64,000 nucleotides of DNA from Henriciella sp. AS95 (GCF_038900055.1 NZ_JBBMQM010000001.1:2480001-2544000), one strand, 5' to 3'; shown: positions 8,516 through 18,313, counted from the stretch's first letter. The notes: generated by a model not told the origin, from the letters alone. Made by a program: numbers and translations.

Positions 8516-9718
8516 TCAGCCCTGCTTTAAATCTTCGAAAGGTACATCCTTGTCGACACGGACGTCCTGCGGAAGACCGAGAACGCGTTCGGCAATAATG
8601 TTCTTCAGGATTTCGTCCGTACCACCCGCGATACGCAGGCCGGGCGCCCACATGAAGCTGTTTTGGAACAGCGCATTCGCCGGCATCGTATCACTGTCAT
8701 TCATGATGCCGTAATGGTCCTGCATCTCGATCGCCGTGTTGCAGATATCCTGTAGCTGATTGGCCGTGATGATCTTGCCGATCGAATTCTCCGGCCCCGG
8801 CGTTTCACCGCGAGAGAGCGCCGTTTGCGTCCGGAACTTGGTGAGGCTGTAGCCCTGTGCGGCGACGTACCAGTCGGCCAGGTTTTCCCGGAACGCCTGA
8901 TCCGACAAGGTGCCGGTGTCGCGGGCGTAATCCATGATTTCTTTCCAGTCCGGCCCGGGCGAACCGCCAACTGCCAGGCGTTCATTCATCAGCGTCACGA
9001 TGGCGACCTTCCAGCCCTCGCCGACGTCGCCAAGGCGGTCCGAATCGGGAATGCGAACGTCCGTGAAGTAGACCTCATTGAACTCGCGTCCGCCGGAAGC
9101 CTGGTGAATTGGCTTTGCTTCGACGCCTTTCTGCTTCATGTCCACGATGAACATGGTGAGGCCCTTATGCTTTGGCGCTTTCGGGTCCGTGCGCGTCAGC
9201 AGGATGCCAAAATCAGAGAAGTGGGCGCCCGTGGTCCAGACTTTCTGGCCGTTGATGACCCACTCGTCGCCGTCTTTCACAGCGCGCGTCTTCACGCCCG
9301 CGACGTCAGAGCCTGCGGCCGGCTCTGAGAACAGCTGGCACCAGATTTCCTCGCCCATCAGGGCCGGTTTCACATAGCGCTTCTTGTGCTCATCCGAGCC
9401 AAACGCGATGACGGTCGGCACACACATGCCGAGCCCGATCGCGAACGGGCCGACAGGGGCATCGAATTTGCCTTCTTCCTGGTTCCAGATGACCTGCTGC
9501 ATGGCCGTACCGCCACGCCCGCCCCATTCCTTGGGCCAGGTAATCTGCGCAAAGCCGCCTTCGGCCTTGGTCTTCTGCCAATTCTTGGCGCGCTTCAGGA
9601 AATCCTCGCCGGATGGGCGGCGGGGGCTGTTGGCGTCTTTCAGTTTCAGGTGCTTCTCAAGGAAGCTACGAGCCTCCTTGCGGAATTCTGCTTCTTCGGG
9701 GGTATCGTTGAAATCCAT
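8516..9718 (-). CDS. Acyl-CoA dehydrogenase (FadE-like, large partner)
   Basis: This 400-residue flavoprotein catalyses alpha,beta-dehydrogenation of an acyl-CoA. It shows the CQLFSEPAAGSDVA and WVINGQKVWTTGAHFSD motifs of the FAD/substrate site and the C-terminal RIAGGTDEILKNIIAERVLGLP. The usual catalytic Glu position of the YEGT motif reads A-G-G-T here, as in many actinobacterial and alphaproteobacterial FadE proteins. The gene follows a second acyl-CoA dehydrogenase gene by 12 bases. Such adjacent unequal pairs form alpha2-beta2 enzymes in mycobacterial sterol side-chain oxidation, so the two products may form one enzyme; that is inference. Confidence 0.9.
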   Translation of the reverse strand: MDFNDTPEEAEFRKEARSFLEKHLKLKDANSPRRPSGEDFLKRAKNWQKTKAEGGFAQITWPKEWGGRGGTAMQQVIWNQEEGKFDAPVGPFAIGLGMCVPTVIAFGSDEHKKRYVKPALMGEEIWCQLFSEPAAGSDVAGVKTRAVKDGDEWVINGQKVWTTGAHFSDFGILLTRTDPKAPKHKGLTMFIVDMKQKGVEAKPIHQASGGREFNEVYFTDVRIPDSDRLGDVGEGWKVAIVTLMNERLAVGGSPGPDWKEIMDYARDTGTLSDQAFRENLADWYVAAQGYSLTKFRTQTALSRGETPGPENSIGKIITANQLQDICNTAIEMQDHYGIMNDSDTMPANALFQNSFMWAPGLRIAGGTDEILKNIIAERVLGLPQDVRVDKDVPFEDLKQG

Positions 9719-9730
9719 GTTTCTTCCTCC

Positions 9731-10846
9731 TTATGCAGCGTTCTTGCGCTCGAGCGCAGACACCAGCTTTTCTTTCCAGACTTTTGGGGCACCCGCCTGC
9801 ACGGCAAGCAGCTTGGCGCGGCGATAGAAGAGGTGGCAGTCCACTTCCCAGGTAAAGCCCATGCCGCCATGGGTCTGAATGTTTTCCTTCGACGCGAACC
9901 AATACGCTTCAGATGCCGCCAGCCGGGACGCCGCAGCCGCTTCCGGCAATTCTGCCGCGTCTGTGGAGAGCGCCCATGCGCCGTAATAGCAATTGGATCG
10001 GGCGACCTGGTTCTTCACATACATCTCGGCAAGCTTGTGCTTGATCGACTGATTGCCGCCAATCGGACGGCCGAACGCGTAACGCTCTTTCGCATACGCT
10101 GTCGCCATTTCGAGGCATCGGTCAGCACCGCCGAGCTGTTCGAATGCGATGAGGACAGCAACCCGATTGAGCAGCGCGTCATTGTTGGCCTCGCCTTCCC
10201 CCGCCGCGCCGACACGTTCCCCTGGTGCGCCGTCGAAAACGATTTCGGCATGGCTGCGCGTGGGCTCAAGCGTGCTCACCGGCTTGCGGCTGACGCCCGG
10301 AGCGTTGAGGTCTACCAGCACCCAGCTTGCGCCCGATCCTTCCTTGGCAAGCACGATGGCATGTGTCGCCACGTCGCCATCTGTCACCGGAATTTTCGTG
10401 CCGGATACCTTTGAACCATCAAAGTTTGTTTTCAGCTGGGAGGCTTCAGGGTTTCCCGGGCCTTCGCTCGCAGCGTAACAGCCAATGACCTCACCGGTCG
10501 CCACCTTTGCAAGCAGCTCCTTTTTCTGGTCTTCAGATCCAGCCGCTTTCAGCGCCTCAGCGAAGAAATAGACGGTCGACGCAAACGGCACGGGTGCCAG
10601 CGCCCGGCCCATCTCCTCAGCGATAACGCAGAGCTCGAGCATACCGAGACCGAGACCGCCATATTCTTCCGGAATGGCCGTTCCGAGCCAGCCCATCTCG
10701 ACGACCTGTTTCCAGACCCCCTCATGATGGCTTTTGGCGTCGTCATCGAGGACTTCACGAACCTGCGCGGTCGTACACTGAGCACCGAGAAATTTCCGGG
10801 CCTCATTGGCCAGAAATTTCTGATCTTCCGAAAAATCGAAATTCAT
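9731..10846 (-). CDS. Acyl-CoA dehydrogenase (FadE-like, small partner)
   Basis: This 371-residue acyl-CoA dehydrogenase fold protein begins MNFDFSEDQKFLANEARKFL. It has the mid-region strands (GCYAASEGPGNPEAS, SGTKIPVTDGDVATHAIV) and the C-terminal helical domain with IQTHGGMGFTWEVDCHLFYRRAK. The classical CTEPxxGSD motif is degenerate, as is common in the non-catalytic or accessory subunit of heteromeric acyl-CoA dehydrogenases. I used ATG 10846, 11 bases after GGGAG, instead of a start 16 codons upstream, because the family N-terminus begins there. It is the first gene of the pair. Confidence 0.88.
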   Translation of the reverse strand: MNFDFSEDQKFLANEARKFLGAQCTTAQVREVLDDDAKSHHEGVWKQVVEMGWLGTAIPEEYGGLGLGMLELCVIAEEMGRALAPVPFASTVYFFAEALKAAGSEDQKKELLAKVATGEVIGCYAASEGPGNPEASQLKTNFDGSKVSGTKIPVTDGDVATHAIVLAKEGSGASWVLVDLNAPGVSRKPVSTLEPTRSHAEIVFDGAPGERVGAAGEGEANNDALLNRVAVLIAFEQLGGADRCLEMATAYAKERYAFGRPIGGNQSIKHKLAEMYVKNQVARSNCYYGAWALSTDAAELPEAAAASRLAASEAYWFASKENIQTHGGMGFTWEVDCHLFYRRAKLLAVQAGAPKVWKEKLVSALERKNAA

Positions 10847-11023
10847 TAGACGAGAGCTCCCTTGGAATATCTGTTTGACCAGACAATAGCGCATGCCGGC
10901 TTGGGGGAAAGGCGTCCCGCTGGGTAAGGGACATTGATTGCAGGATAGGTGAAATTTTACAGACCCGTTTCACCAGACCTCAAACCGGATTTGGCACAAG
11001 GGTGGGAGTCTGGAGAACACGAA

Positions 11024-11596
11024 ATGGCAAAAGCACTCTTTCACAAGTCGCAACGCGTCTTCGTCAAACCTGTTGGCACGTGGGCGCTGGTTGAGAAAGT
11101 TATTCCGCATTGGGTGAAAGATGTCGAAGAGCCGCTCCGTGTAACCTATTGCGTCGGCCTCGGCCGGGACTTCACAGGTGCCGAACTGGTCTCCGAAGAA
11201 GTCATGCACGGCCGCGACCGGATGAAGAACGACCAGAATGCTTCAGGCAATGACTGGCGGATACAGCGCGTAAAGAACAGGTGGCAGGAAGGCGATGACA
11301 CGTCCTCACACCCTTATCCAGGCACGTTTCCAGTCGTCATGACCGACGAAAATGACTGGGGCGGCTGGCGCGTCCCGGGATCTGAGTATGATCGCGATCC
11401 GCACAGAATTGAGCATCAGGCCCGCCTGATCGTGAATTCACCGAAGATGCTGAAAATCTGCCGCATGATTGCGGAGATGGCTGCGCAGTCACCGGATGCC
11501 CTTCCGGCGCAGCTTCAGCCCGCTGTGAAACACTGCAAGCTGATCCTTCGTCACGTATACGACATCACCGATACACCTCGGCAGGCTGCAGAATAA
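11024..11596 (+). CDS. Conserved hypothetical protein (alphaproteobacterial)
   Basis: I cannot assign a function to this 190-residue soluble protein. It begins MAKALFHKSQRVFVKPVGTW and continues with WVKDVEEPLRVTYCVGLGRDF, a tryptophan-rich middle (DWRIQRVKNRW, DWGGWRVPGSEYD) and a helical C-terminus with three cysteines (about 145, 170, 174). I recall similar short proteins in Caulobacterales genomes but no described role. ATG 11024 has GGAG 9 bases upstream; an in-frame start 75 bases upstream lacks a binding site. It lies 83 bases before pepN on the same strand. Confidence 0.72.
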   Translation: MAKALFHKSQRVFVKPVGTWALVEKVIPHWVKDVEEPLRVTYCVGLGRDFTGAELVSEEVMHGRDRMKNDQNASGNDWRIQRVKNRWQEGDDTSSHPYPGTFPVVMTDENDWGGWRVPGSEYDRDPHRIEHQARLIVNSPKMLKICRMIAEMAAQSPDALPAQLQPAVKHCKLILRHVYDITDTPRQAAE

Positions 11597-11679
11597 TTGC
11601 AGACTCACCAAAACGGTGATTGTGACATCAAACGGTGCGTCCTATCTTTCGTGGAACGACGATTGAAGGACACGGCAGT

Positions 11680-14274
11680 ATGCGCACGGAAACGCCAGTT
11701 TCGGTAAAGCTCGAAAACTACAAACCCTACCCGTTTGAAATTGAAAGCGTATCGCTCGATTTCTCACTCGAGCCGGAAGCTACTCGCGTTCGCACAAAGA
11801 TGAAGGTCAATCGTCTTCGTCCCGGAGACTTCGTGCTCGATGGCGTGGGCATGATCCTGCACGAGATCAAACTCAATGACGTGGTGCTCGACCTGGAGCA
11901 ATATGACCGCGGCGACGAAACCCTGACGCTGACATCGGTGCCTGACAGCTTCACGCTCGAAACCGACGTGACCATCAATCCGGCAGCCAATACCGCTCTC
12001 TCCGGCCTCTATATTTCGGGCGGACGTTTCTGCAGCCAGTGCGAAGCGACCGGTTTCCGGCACATCACTTTCTGGCCTGACCGCCCGGACGTGATGAGCC
12101 GCTTCCACGTCCGCATGGACGCCGACAAGTCAAAATACCCGATCTTGCTGTCAAACGGCACGCCGGGCGAAAGCGGTGATTTCTCCGATGGTCGCCATTA
12201 TGCCGAATGGGACGACCCGCATCCGAAACCCTCCTACCTCTTCGCCCTGTGCGCTGGCGACTACGATGTCTGGCGCGATACGTTCACCACGATGAATGGC
12301 GATCATGTCGACCTCGGCGTCTATGTCGACAAAGGCCAGGCCGACCGCGCCGAATGGGCGATGGAAAGCCTGAAAGCCTCAATGAAGTGGGATGAGGAAC
12401 GGTTTGGCCGCGCCTATGACCTTGGCGTCTTCAACATCGTCGCTGTGCGCGACTTCAATTTCGGCGCCATGGAGAACAAAGGTCTCAATATCTTTAATTC
12501 GGCCTATGTGCTCGCCAATCCGGAAAGTGCGACCGACGCCGACTTCGAAGCGATCGAGAGCATCGTCGGCCACGAATATTTCCACAACTGGACCGGCAAC
12601 CGGATCACCTGCCGCGACTGGTTCCAGCTCTGCCTGAAGGAAGGCCTGACCGTTTTCCGCGACCAGGAGTTCTCGTCCGATCTTCGCTCGCGCCCGGTTC
12701 AGCGCATCAAGGATGTGATGCGGCTTCGCGGTCGCCAGTTTGCCGAAGATGGCGGCCCCCTCGCCCACCCGGTGCGCCCGGATTCTTACGCATCGATCGA
12801 CAATCTCTACACGGCGACGGTCTACGAAAAGGGCGCAGAACTCATTCGCGCTCTGACGGTTCTGATTGGCGACGAAGCCTTCAATAAGGGCATGCAGATC
12901 TATTTCGATGAGTTCGATGGCACAGCCTCGACCATCGAGGATTTCTATTCGTGTTTTGAAAAAGCGTCGGGGCGTGACCTCAGTCAGTTCCGTATCTGGT
13001 ACGCTCAGGCTGGCACACCCGAAGTGTCCATAGTCGAATCCTGGGACGAGAAAAAATCGACGCTAACGCTCAAGCTCGCCCAGAAAACACCTCCAACGCC
13101 CAAGCAGTCGGACAAGAAGCCTGTCCCTATTCCTCTGCGCGCTGCGCTTCTCGATGGAAAAGGCGGCCAGATCGAGGCTGAAGGCTGGGACGATGGCGAC
13201 ACCGTTATCGTGCTCGATGAAGCCAGGAAGAAGGTCGAAGTAAAGCTCGAGGACGGCGCCCAGCGCCCGCTCCTTTCGATCAATCGCGAGTTCAGTGCGC
13301 CCGTACGGATCAAGCGCGACCTCACGACCCAGCAACTGCTGGAGCTTGCATCTGCAGAGACAGACCCCTTCAACATCTGGGACAATTTCCAGACTCTGTC
13401 GAAAACCGAAATATTCCGCCTCCTCGACAATCCACAGTCACCGCCAGACGCAGACTTGGTCAGCGCTTTGGCGGATGCCGTTCGCCAGAATTCGCCAGAT
13501 CCGGCTTTCGCCGCGCTTCTGACTGTTCTGCCGGACATCGGCGAGCTATTCCAGGAGCGTGAACCGGTCAATCCAACAGGCCTGAACGATGCCCGCAAGC
13601 GCCTTCGCAAAGCTCTGGCGACGGAATTGAAATCAGATGCAGAGCGCATCCTTGCCGAGCCGACGCCTCAACCATTTGCGCCGTCTGCTGAGCAGGCGGG
13701 GATCCGGGCTCTGCGTACAGCGATGATCGGGCTCACAGGTGCGCTTGCCACTCCCGACGCCGCGCGCAGCCTCAAGAACCTGTTCGATCAGGCCGACAAC
13801 ATGACGGAAAAACTTGCCTGCCTGCGAACTCTCATCCCCATCGAGGGCAATGAACGCGATGCGGCGATCGAAACCTTCTATGAAGAGTGGAAAGACAATC
13901 CGCTGGTGATTGATAAATGGTTTGCGGTGCAGGCTGGCCAGGGGACAGCCGCCGATGCGGAGCGCCTTTCGAAGCATCCTGACTTTGACCTGTCGAACCC
14001 CAATCGTGTCCGCTCGGTTGCCGCCGCCTTTTCGATGACCAATCTCGCGGAATTTCATGCTCCGGACGGCTCAGGCCACAAGGTGATCGGGGACATCATC
14101 GAAACTGCCGACAAGCGCAATCCGGCCCTCGCAGCGAGACTGCTGACGAGTTTTGAACAATGGAAAAAGCTCGAACCTGTGGCCAAGGCTAGCGCCAAAG
14201 CGACTCTTGAGCGCCTGCGCGACGGCGGGCTGTCCAAGAATGCCATGGATATTGTCGCTCGCGCTTTGGACTAA
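11680..14274 (+). CDS. pepN: Aminopeptidase N (M1 family)
   Basis: This 864-residue cytosolic zinc aminopeptidase removes N-terminal residues during peptide turnover. GAMEN is at 262-266 and the zinc site is HEYFH 298-302 with the third ligand Glu321, exactly the HEXXH-X18-E spacing of the M1 family. The full PepN architecture follows: beta-sandwich, catalytic domain, then a long C-terminal helical array. Length matches E. coli PepN (870). ATG 11680 is preferred over an in-frame ATG 45 bases upstream because AAGGA lies just before it and homologues start near KLENYKPYPF. Confidence 0.97.
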   Translation: MRTETPVSVKLENYKPYPFEIESVSLDFSLEPEATRVRTKMKVNRLRPGDFVLDGVGMILHEIKLNDVVLDLEQYDRGDETLTLTSVPDSFTLETDVTINPAANTALSGLYISGGRFCSQCEATGFRHITFWPDRPDVMSRFHVRMDADKSKYPILLSNGTPGESGDFSDGRHYAEWDDPHPKPSYLFALCAGDYDVWRDTFTTMNGDHVDLGVYVDKGQADRAEWAMESLKASMKWDEERFGRAYDLGVFNIVAVRDFNFGAMENKGLNIFNSAYVLANPESATDADFEAIESIVGHEYFHNWTGNRITCRDWFQLCLKEGLTVFRDQEFSSDLRSRPVQRIKDVMRLRGRQFAEDGGPLAHPVRPDSYASIDNLYTATVYEKGAELIRALTVLIGDEAFNKGMQIYFDEFDGTASTIEDFYSCFEKASGRDLSQFRIWYAQAGTPEVSIVESWDEKKSTLTLKLAQKTPPTPKQSDKKPVPIPLRAALLDGKGGQIEAEGWDDGDTVIVLDEARKKVEVKLEDGAQRPLLSINREFSAPVRIKRDLTTQQLLELASAETDPFNIWDNFQTLSKTEIFRLLDNPQSPPDADLVSALADAVRQNSPDPAFAALLTVLPDIGELFQEREPVNPTGLNDARKRLRKALATELKSDAERILAEPTPQPFAPSAEQAGIRALRTAMIGLTGALATPDAARSLKNLFDQADNMTEKLACLRTLIPIEGNERDAAIETFYEEWKDNPLVIDKWFAVQAGQGTAADAERLSKHPDFDLSNPNRVRSVAAAFSMTNLAEFHAPDGSGHKVIGDIIETADKRNPALAARLLTSFEQWKKLEPVAKASAKATLERLRDGGLSKNAMDIVARALD

Positions 14275-14360
14275 GTCCGACTCAGCCTCATTAACTGAAG
14301 CGCAAGCATTACGCAGGCTAATTAGCGATCTGTTTACTCATTGCGCCGGAGGCGGGGGCG

Positions 14361-16748
14361 TTGGCACGCAAAGTCAAAACATCTCCCGGTAAGTCGAAAC
14401 CGGCAGCTTCGTCCGACAGCAATGGATCGTTGAAGGTCATCCTTGCCTGCACGTTGCTGATGGTCGCGGTTGCGCTTGGCCTCATGAGCTGGAACGCCCA
14501 CGTCAAGCAGGATCGGGAAGCTCTGCGCCTGTTGCAGCGTGATGCGCTGATTGCGGGCGAACGTCTGAACCGCAACGCCGAACAGGTGATCGATCGGCTG
14601 GACCGGAAATTGCGGGACGGCACGCGCCTGTCGCGCATCGACAGGAACGATGTCGGTGTCGATGCCCTGGTGGATCTCGAACAGGCGAAAGCCTCCAATG
14701 ATGCTGGCGTCGTCGCGCTCGCTGATGCGGCGTCTGCCCTCCTCGTTGAGGGTGACCGGCTAACACTGCTCAATGACGGCCGCATGATGCTGGTCCACGT
14801 TCCAGCGAGTGGCAACGCGATTATTGCCACCGTCAATGCTGACCGCTGGATACCGTCCATGTCCGGCGAGATGCGGGTCGGCATCTATGGAGACGCCACG
14901 GCCAGCCTGGGAAACCGCGATGTTCTACCACCAACGTCGAAGATCCTGCAGTCTGGATCAGGTTTTCGCTATGATGGACTCGTCGACCGGTCTGCGACGG
15001 CTTGTGTCGACATTGGAAAGGCTGAGTTTTCGCTGTGCGTATCGCGCGCCAGCCCTCTTCTGACGGCCGAGACAGGGATAGAGCTGTTGCTCTACTTCCT
15101 GCTGCTGGCAGCCCCAACGCTCGCCATCATCGGCATGTACTCAAACATGAGCCGCGACGCGCATTACCCGAACGGTCAGACGATCGCGTCTACCGAGCCA
15201 TCCTCGAGTCCAATTGACGCTGATCCAACAGGCAGCGCCGGTTTGGGGGTGTGGTCTGTTCAGCCGGAAACGGGGGAGGCGCGCATCGACAGGACAGGCG
15301 CGCAATTGCTCGGAATGACAAGGCACGGCAAGATGAAGGTTTCAGACCTGCTAAGCCATGTGTATGCCGCCCATCGCCAGCAATTTGAGACGGCGATCAA
15401 TGCCGCACGCGGAAGCACGCCCTTCTCCAGCGTATTCGCCACATCGATGTCGGGCGGCGAGAACTGGATCGAAGCCCGCGCCAGCCAAGCCTACTCCGAC
15501 GACTCCGCCATGCCAAAAGTTGAAGGCGTTCTCTTTGATGTCACCGAAACCATTCGGACTCAGGAACGTCAGAAATCTGCCGAAGCACGCCTGCGAAATG
15601 CGATTGAGTCATTTCCCTCACCGTTCGCGCTCTGGGACAAGAATCGGCGCCTGGCCTACTGGAACAAGTCATTCGAAGCCGCTTTCGGCCTCGACGGCGT
15701 CCTTCGTCCGGGCACCAGCCACGAGACGGTAATGTTGGCGCGCAGTGGCAATATCATAAACGAACGGGCCAGCTCAGACGATGCCGGCATGTCTATTCTA
15801 GGGCTTCGCAACGGACAGTGGATCAAACTGGTTGAACGCCAGACACCGGCCGGTGGCATGGTCAGCTTCGGGCTGGATGTAACCAAGGATGTAAAAAGCG
15901 AAGAAGAACTGACGCGACAGCAGAAGAAACTGAAGTCGCTGGTTCAGGATCTCGAAGTCTCTGAGGGACGAAATGCAGAGCTTGCGCGAAAATACAATGA
16001 AGAGAAGGCCAAAGCCGAACGGTCTGCCGATTCCAAGAGCGCTTTCCTCGCCAATATGAGCCATGAGCTGCGAACGCCGCTCAATGCGATCAACGGCTTC
16101 TCTGAAATCCTCGTCAACGAGATGTACGGTCCTCTCGGACACAAGCGCTATGGTGAATACGCGCGAGACATTCTGACATCGGGTCAGCATCTGCTCGACA
16201 TGATCAATGACATTCTCGACATCGCCAAGATCGAAGCCGGCAAGATGACCATCGAGCCTAAGCCGATCGATCTGGTCGATCCCGTAGACGCCGCGGTACG
16301 CATGATCCGCCGCAAAGCCGAGGACAAGGGCATTACGATGTCCCTGCAGGCTGAAAACCGGCTGCCAGAGGTCGATGCAGACCATCGCGCCGTTCGCCAG
16401 ATGGTGCTGAACCTTTTGTCCAACGCAATCAAATTTACCGATGAAGGCGGCCGCATCATGGTTGGCGTGCAGCGCCGGGACGATTTTGTGCGCGTGGCGG
16501 TACGAGACACCGGCGTCGGTATTCCGAAAGAACATTTGCCGCGTCTCGCCCAGCCTTTCGAGCAGGTCCAGGAAACGCGTGAGCGCAACTATGAAGGCAC
16601 GGGGCTCGGTCTCGCGCTGACCAAATCCTTTGCCGAGATGCATGGCGGACGGTTCACGATCGCCAGCGAAGTCGGCAAGGGAACGATGGTGAGTTTCTTC
16701 CTGCCAATCAGCAAGGACGATGTGCGGTCCGACCGCAACGTCGCCTGA
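14361..16748 (+). CDS. PleC-like membrane sensor histidine kinase
   Basis: This 795-residue hybrid-free histidine kinase has two membrane helices (about 24-44 and 238-260) flanking a periplasmic domain, then two PAS-like regions (about 300-400 and 405-500), a coiled coil, a HisKA box with NMSHELRTPLNAINGF (phospho-His near 569) and a HATPase domain with NAIKFTDEGG, DTGVGIP and GTGLGLAL. The H-box continuation (EMYGPLGHKRYGEYARDIL...INDILDIAKIEAGKM) is close to what I remember for PleC/DivJ-type kinases of Caulobacterales, and the periplasmic domain plus PAS layout fits PleC, which controls DivK and PleD. It starts with TTG, with GGAGG 8 bases upstream. Its stop abuts the convergent mla operon. 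Confidence 0.8.
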   Translation: MARKVKTSPGKSKPAASSDSNGSLKVILACTLLMVAVALGLMSWNAHVKQDREALRLLQRDALIAGERLNRNAEQVIDRLDRKLRDGTRLSRIDRNDVGVDALVDLEQAKASNDAGVVALADAASALLVEGDRLTLLNDGRMMLVHVPASGNAIIATVNADRWIPSMSGEMRVGIYGDATASLGNRDVLPPTSKILQSGSGFRYDGLVDRSATACVDIGKAEFSLCVSRASPLLTAETGIELLLYFLLLAAPTLAIIGMYSNMSRDAHYPNGQTIASTEPSSSPIDADPTGSAGLGVWSVQPETGEARIDRTGAQLLGMTRHGKMKVSDLLSHVYAAHRQQFETAINAARGSTPFSSVFATSMSGGENWIEARASQAYSDDSAMPKVEGVLFDVTETIRTQERQKSAEARLRNAIESFPSPFALWDKNRRLAYWNKSFEAAFGLDGVLRPGTSHETVMLARSGNIINERASSDDAGMSILGLRNGQWIKLVERQTPAGGMVSFGLDVTKDVKSEEELTRQQKKLKSLVQDLEVSEGRNAELARKYNEEKAKAERSADSKSAFLANMSHELRTPLNAINGFSEILVNEMYGPLGHKRYGEYARDILTSGQHLLDMINDILDIAKIEAGKMTIEPKPIDLVDPVDAAVRMIRRKAEDKGITMSLQAENRLPEVDADHRAVRQMVLNLLSNAIKFTDEGGRIMVGVQRRDDFVRVAVRDTGVGIPKEHLPRLAQPFEQVQETRERNYEGTGLGLALTKSFAEMHGGRFTIASEVGKGTMVSFFLPISKDDVRSDRNVA

Positions 16749-17348
16749 TCACTGGTCAGTGTCGAGGGCGGCCATTTCCTGCGCAATGAATTCAGCGCCT
16801 TTCGCGATGCACGCCTGACCGGCATCCGCCAAGGCTCGCGCCCTGGCCTGCGCTTTCTCTCCAGATGCCGACGCCCGTCCACGAACTGTCGTTTGCGCCA
16901 GCGGCTCACGTGAGCGTCCGTCGAGCAAGGTAAGCTGCAATTCGCAAACCCCTTCGTTTCCCTCCAGCGTTAAATCCGGTACGCGCCAGTAAAGTTCCGC
17001 CGCGCCGCTGACACCGGCCGCGTCATCCACGGCAATCCCTTTGCCGTCGGTAGAGAAGGCATCAATCATCGCAACCTGCATCAGGCGAGTCATGCGATCG
17101 GCCCAGGCCACCCCCTCAATGATCCGCAGCCCGTCATTGGGCCCTTTGACAGCGATGTTTCGACTGGCAAACAAACGCGGCGCGTCGGGTTCTCGAATGA
17201 CAACATGGTGGCTGAGCGAGACCTGCGATTCAGGTCCGCCTATCTGGTACAGCGCTTTCGGTTTGGGTTGCTCGGGTAGAACCGAAACACATGCCGACAA
17301 GCTGCAAACCAGCGCCAGAAGGCCAACTTTAGGGGTAAGCGAGCGCAT
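16749..17348 (-). CDS. ABC-type transport auxiliary lipoprotein (PqiC/MlaD-partner type)
   Basis: This 199-residue lipoprotein has a lipobox LSAC (acylated Cys about residue 20). The mature part matches the ABC_trans_aux pattern: an early YQIGGPE strand, RLFASRNIAVKGPNDGLRIIEGVAWADRMTRLMQ and a C-terminal helix. Such lipoproteins (PqiC-like) are thought to sit in the outer membrane and accept lipid from MCE proteins. It is the last gene of the mlaE-mlaF-mlaD operon, 2 bases after mlaD. Confidence 0.88.
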   Translation of the reverse strand: MRSLTPKVGLLALVCSLSACVSVLPEQPKPKALYQIGGPESQVSLSHHVVIREPDAPRLFASRNIAVKGPNDGLRIIEGVAWADRMTRLMQVAMIDAFSTDGKGIAVDDAAGVSGAAELYWRVPDLTLEGNEGVCELQLTLLDGRSREPLAQTTVRGRASASGEKAQARARALADAGQACIAKGAEFIAQEMAALDTDQ

Positions 17349-17350
17349 GA

Positions 17351-18313
17351 TTAGCGGTCTCCTTCATATGGCACGGGCTCACTGCGTAGCAGGCCCTGCG
17401 GATTTTGCTCAAGTTCACGCGTTAGACTGTCGAGACGCCGGATAAGGATTCTAAGATCCTGCGCGACAAGGCGGAAATCAACGACAGCATCCGTGCCCGG
17501 TCCTTCAATCACGTCTGCAGCAGCATCTGCAGCGCGTTTTCCACTTTCGATTCCCTGGCGAGCGGTCGTTGTGATTCCTTCAAGCTCGCCGAGAAGCTGC
17601 GAGATTTCAGCGCCAATGCGGGTCACTTCGGAGTCAGCCGTGTTACCAAATTGACCGAGCGACTGGGACGCCTGGTCGAAGCTTTCTGCGGCGTCGTTGA
17701 TATTGGCGAGCACATCGGCAAAGTCTGCCGTGAAAGTGCCCTCCCCGCTCAGCGAGGCCGAAATGGTTTCGATGTTCTCGATCGTCCGCGAGACGGAATT
17801 GATATTCTCTTCGCTCAACAGGTCGTCAAACCGCTCGAGTGCAAGCGTCGCGCGGCCCATAACTTCCGTGCCACTGGAGAACAGTTCAGAGACCGGGCTC
17901 TGGATCGCCTCGATCACTGGGACATCCTGGCCGGACACGCGCCGAAGGGGGCCAGCGTTCGGCGAGCCTGCATTGATCTGTACGAAAGTGACGCCAGTAA
18001 TACCGGCGAACTCGATGCTCGCAGTGGAGTCGACTTTGACTGGTGTTTCGGCGTCGACACGAATGCGCGCGCGAACTTTTGAATCGTCCTCGCGGTCGAT
18101 GCCAATTCGCGTGACCTCGCCGACCTTGATGCCGATATAACGGACCGACGCACCTTCCTCCAGGCTAACGGGACCTTCGAAGACGATGTCGTAATTATCG
18201 TATTCCTGATTGAACTGTGACTGTCCAAGCCACAGCACGAAGCCGAGGCCCATCAGACCTGCCAGCAGCACGAAAGCGCCGATCATTGCGTAATTGGCTC
18301 TGGTTTCCATCAC
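17351..18313 (-). CDS. mlaD: MCE-domain substrate-binding protein MlaD
   Basis: This 320-residue inner-membrane-anchored protein has one N-terminal helix (about 9-29), followed by an MCE domain (about 38-115) with YDIVFEGPVSLEEGASVRYIGIKVGEV and FAGITGVTFVQINAG. A long helical periplasmic tail follows (150-300), rich in Gln, Ser and Glu, longer than in E. coli MlaD and closer to the MCE tails that form a tunnel. It carries phospholipid between the inner and outer membranes with MlaE and MlaF. Its start overlaps the mlaF stop by 4 bases. Confidence 0.93.
   Translation of the reverse strand: MMETRANYAMIGAFVLLAGLMGLGFVLWLGQSQFNQEYDNYDIVFEGPVSLEEGASVRYIGIKVGEVTRIGIDREDDSKVRARIRVDAETPVKVDSTASIEFAGITGVTFVQINAGSPNAGPLRRVSGQDVPVIEAIQSPVSELFSSGTEVMGRATLALERFDDLLSEENINSVSRTIENIETISASLSGEGTFTADFADVLANINDAAESFDQASQSLGQFGNTADSEVTRIGAEISQLLGELEGITTTARQGIESGKRAADAAADVIEGPGTDAVVDFRLVAQDLRILIRRLDSLTRELEQNPQGLLRSEPVPYEGDR

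Noticed and set aside
9386..10414. 342-codon plus-strand frame opposite the acyl-CoA dehydrogenases.
   Set aside because: Both dehydrogenases are clear on the minus strand. The frame has no family resemblance.
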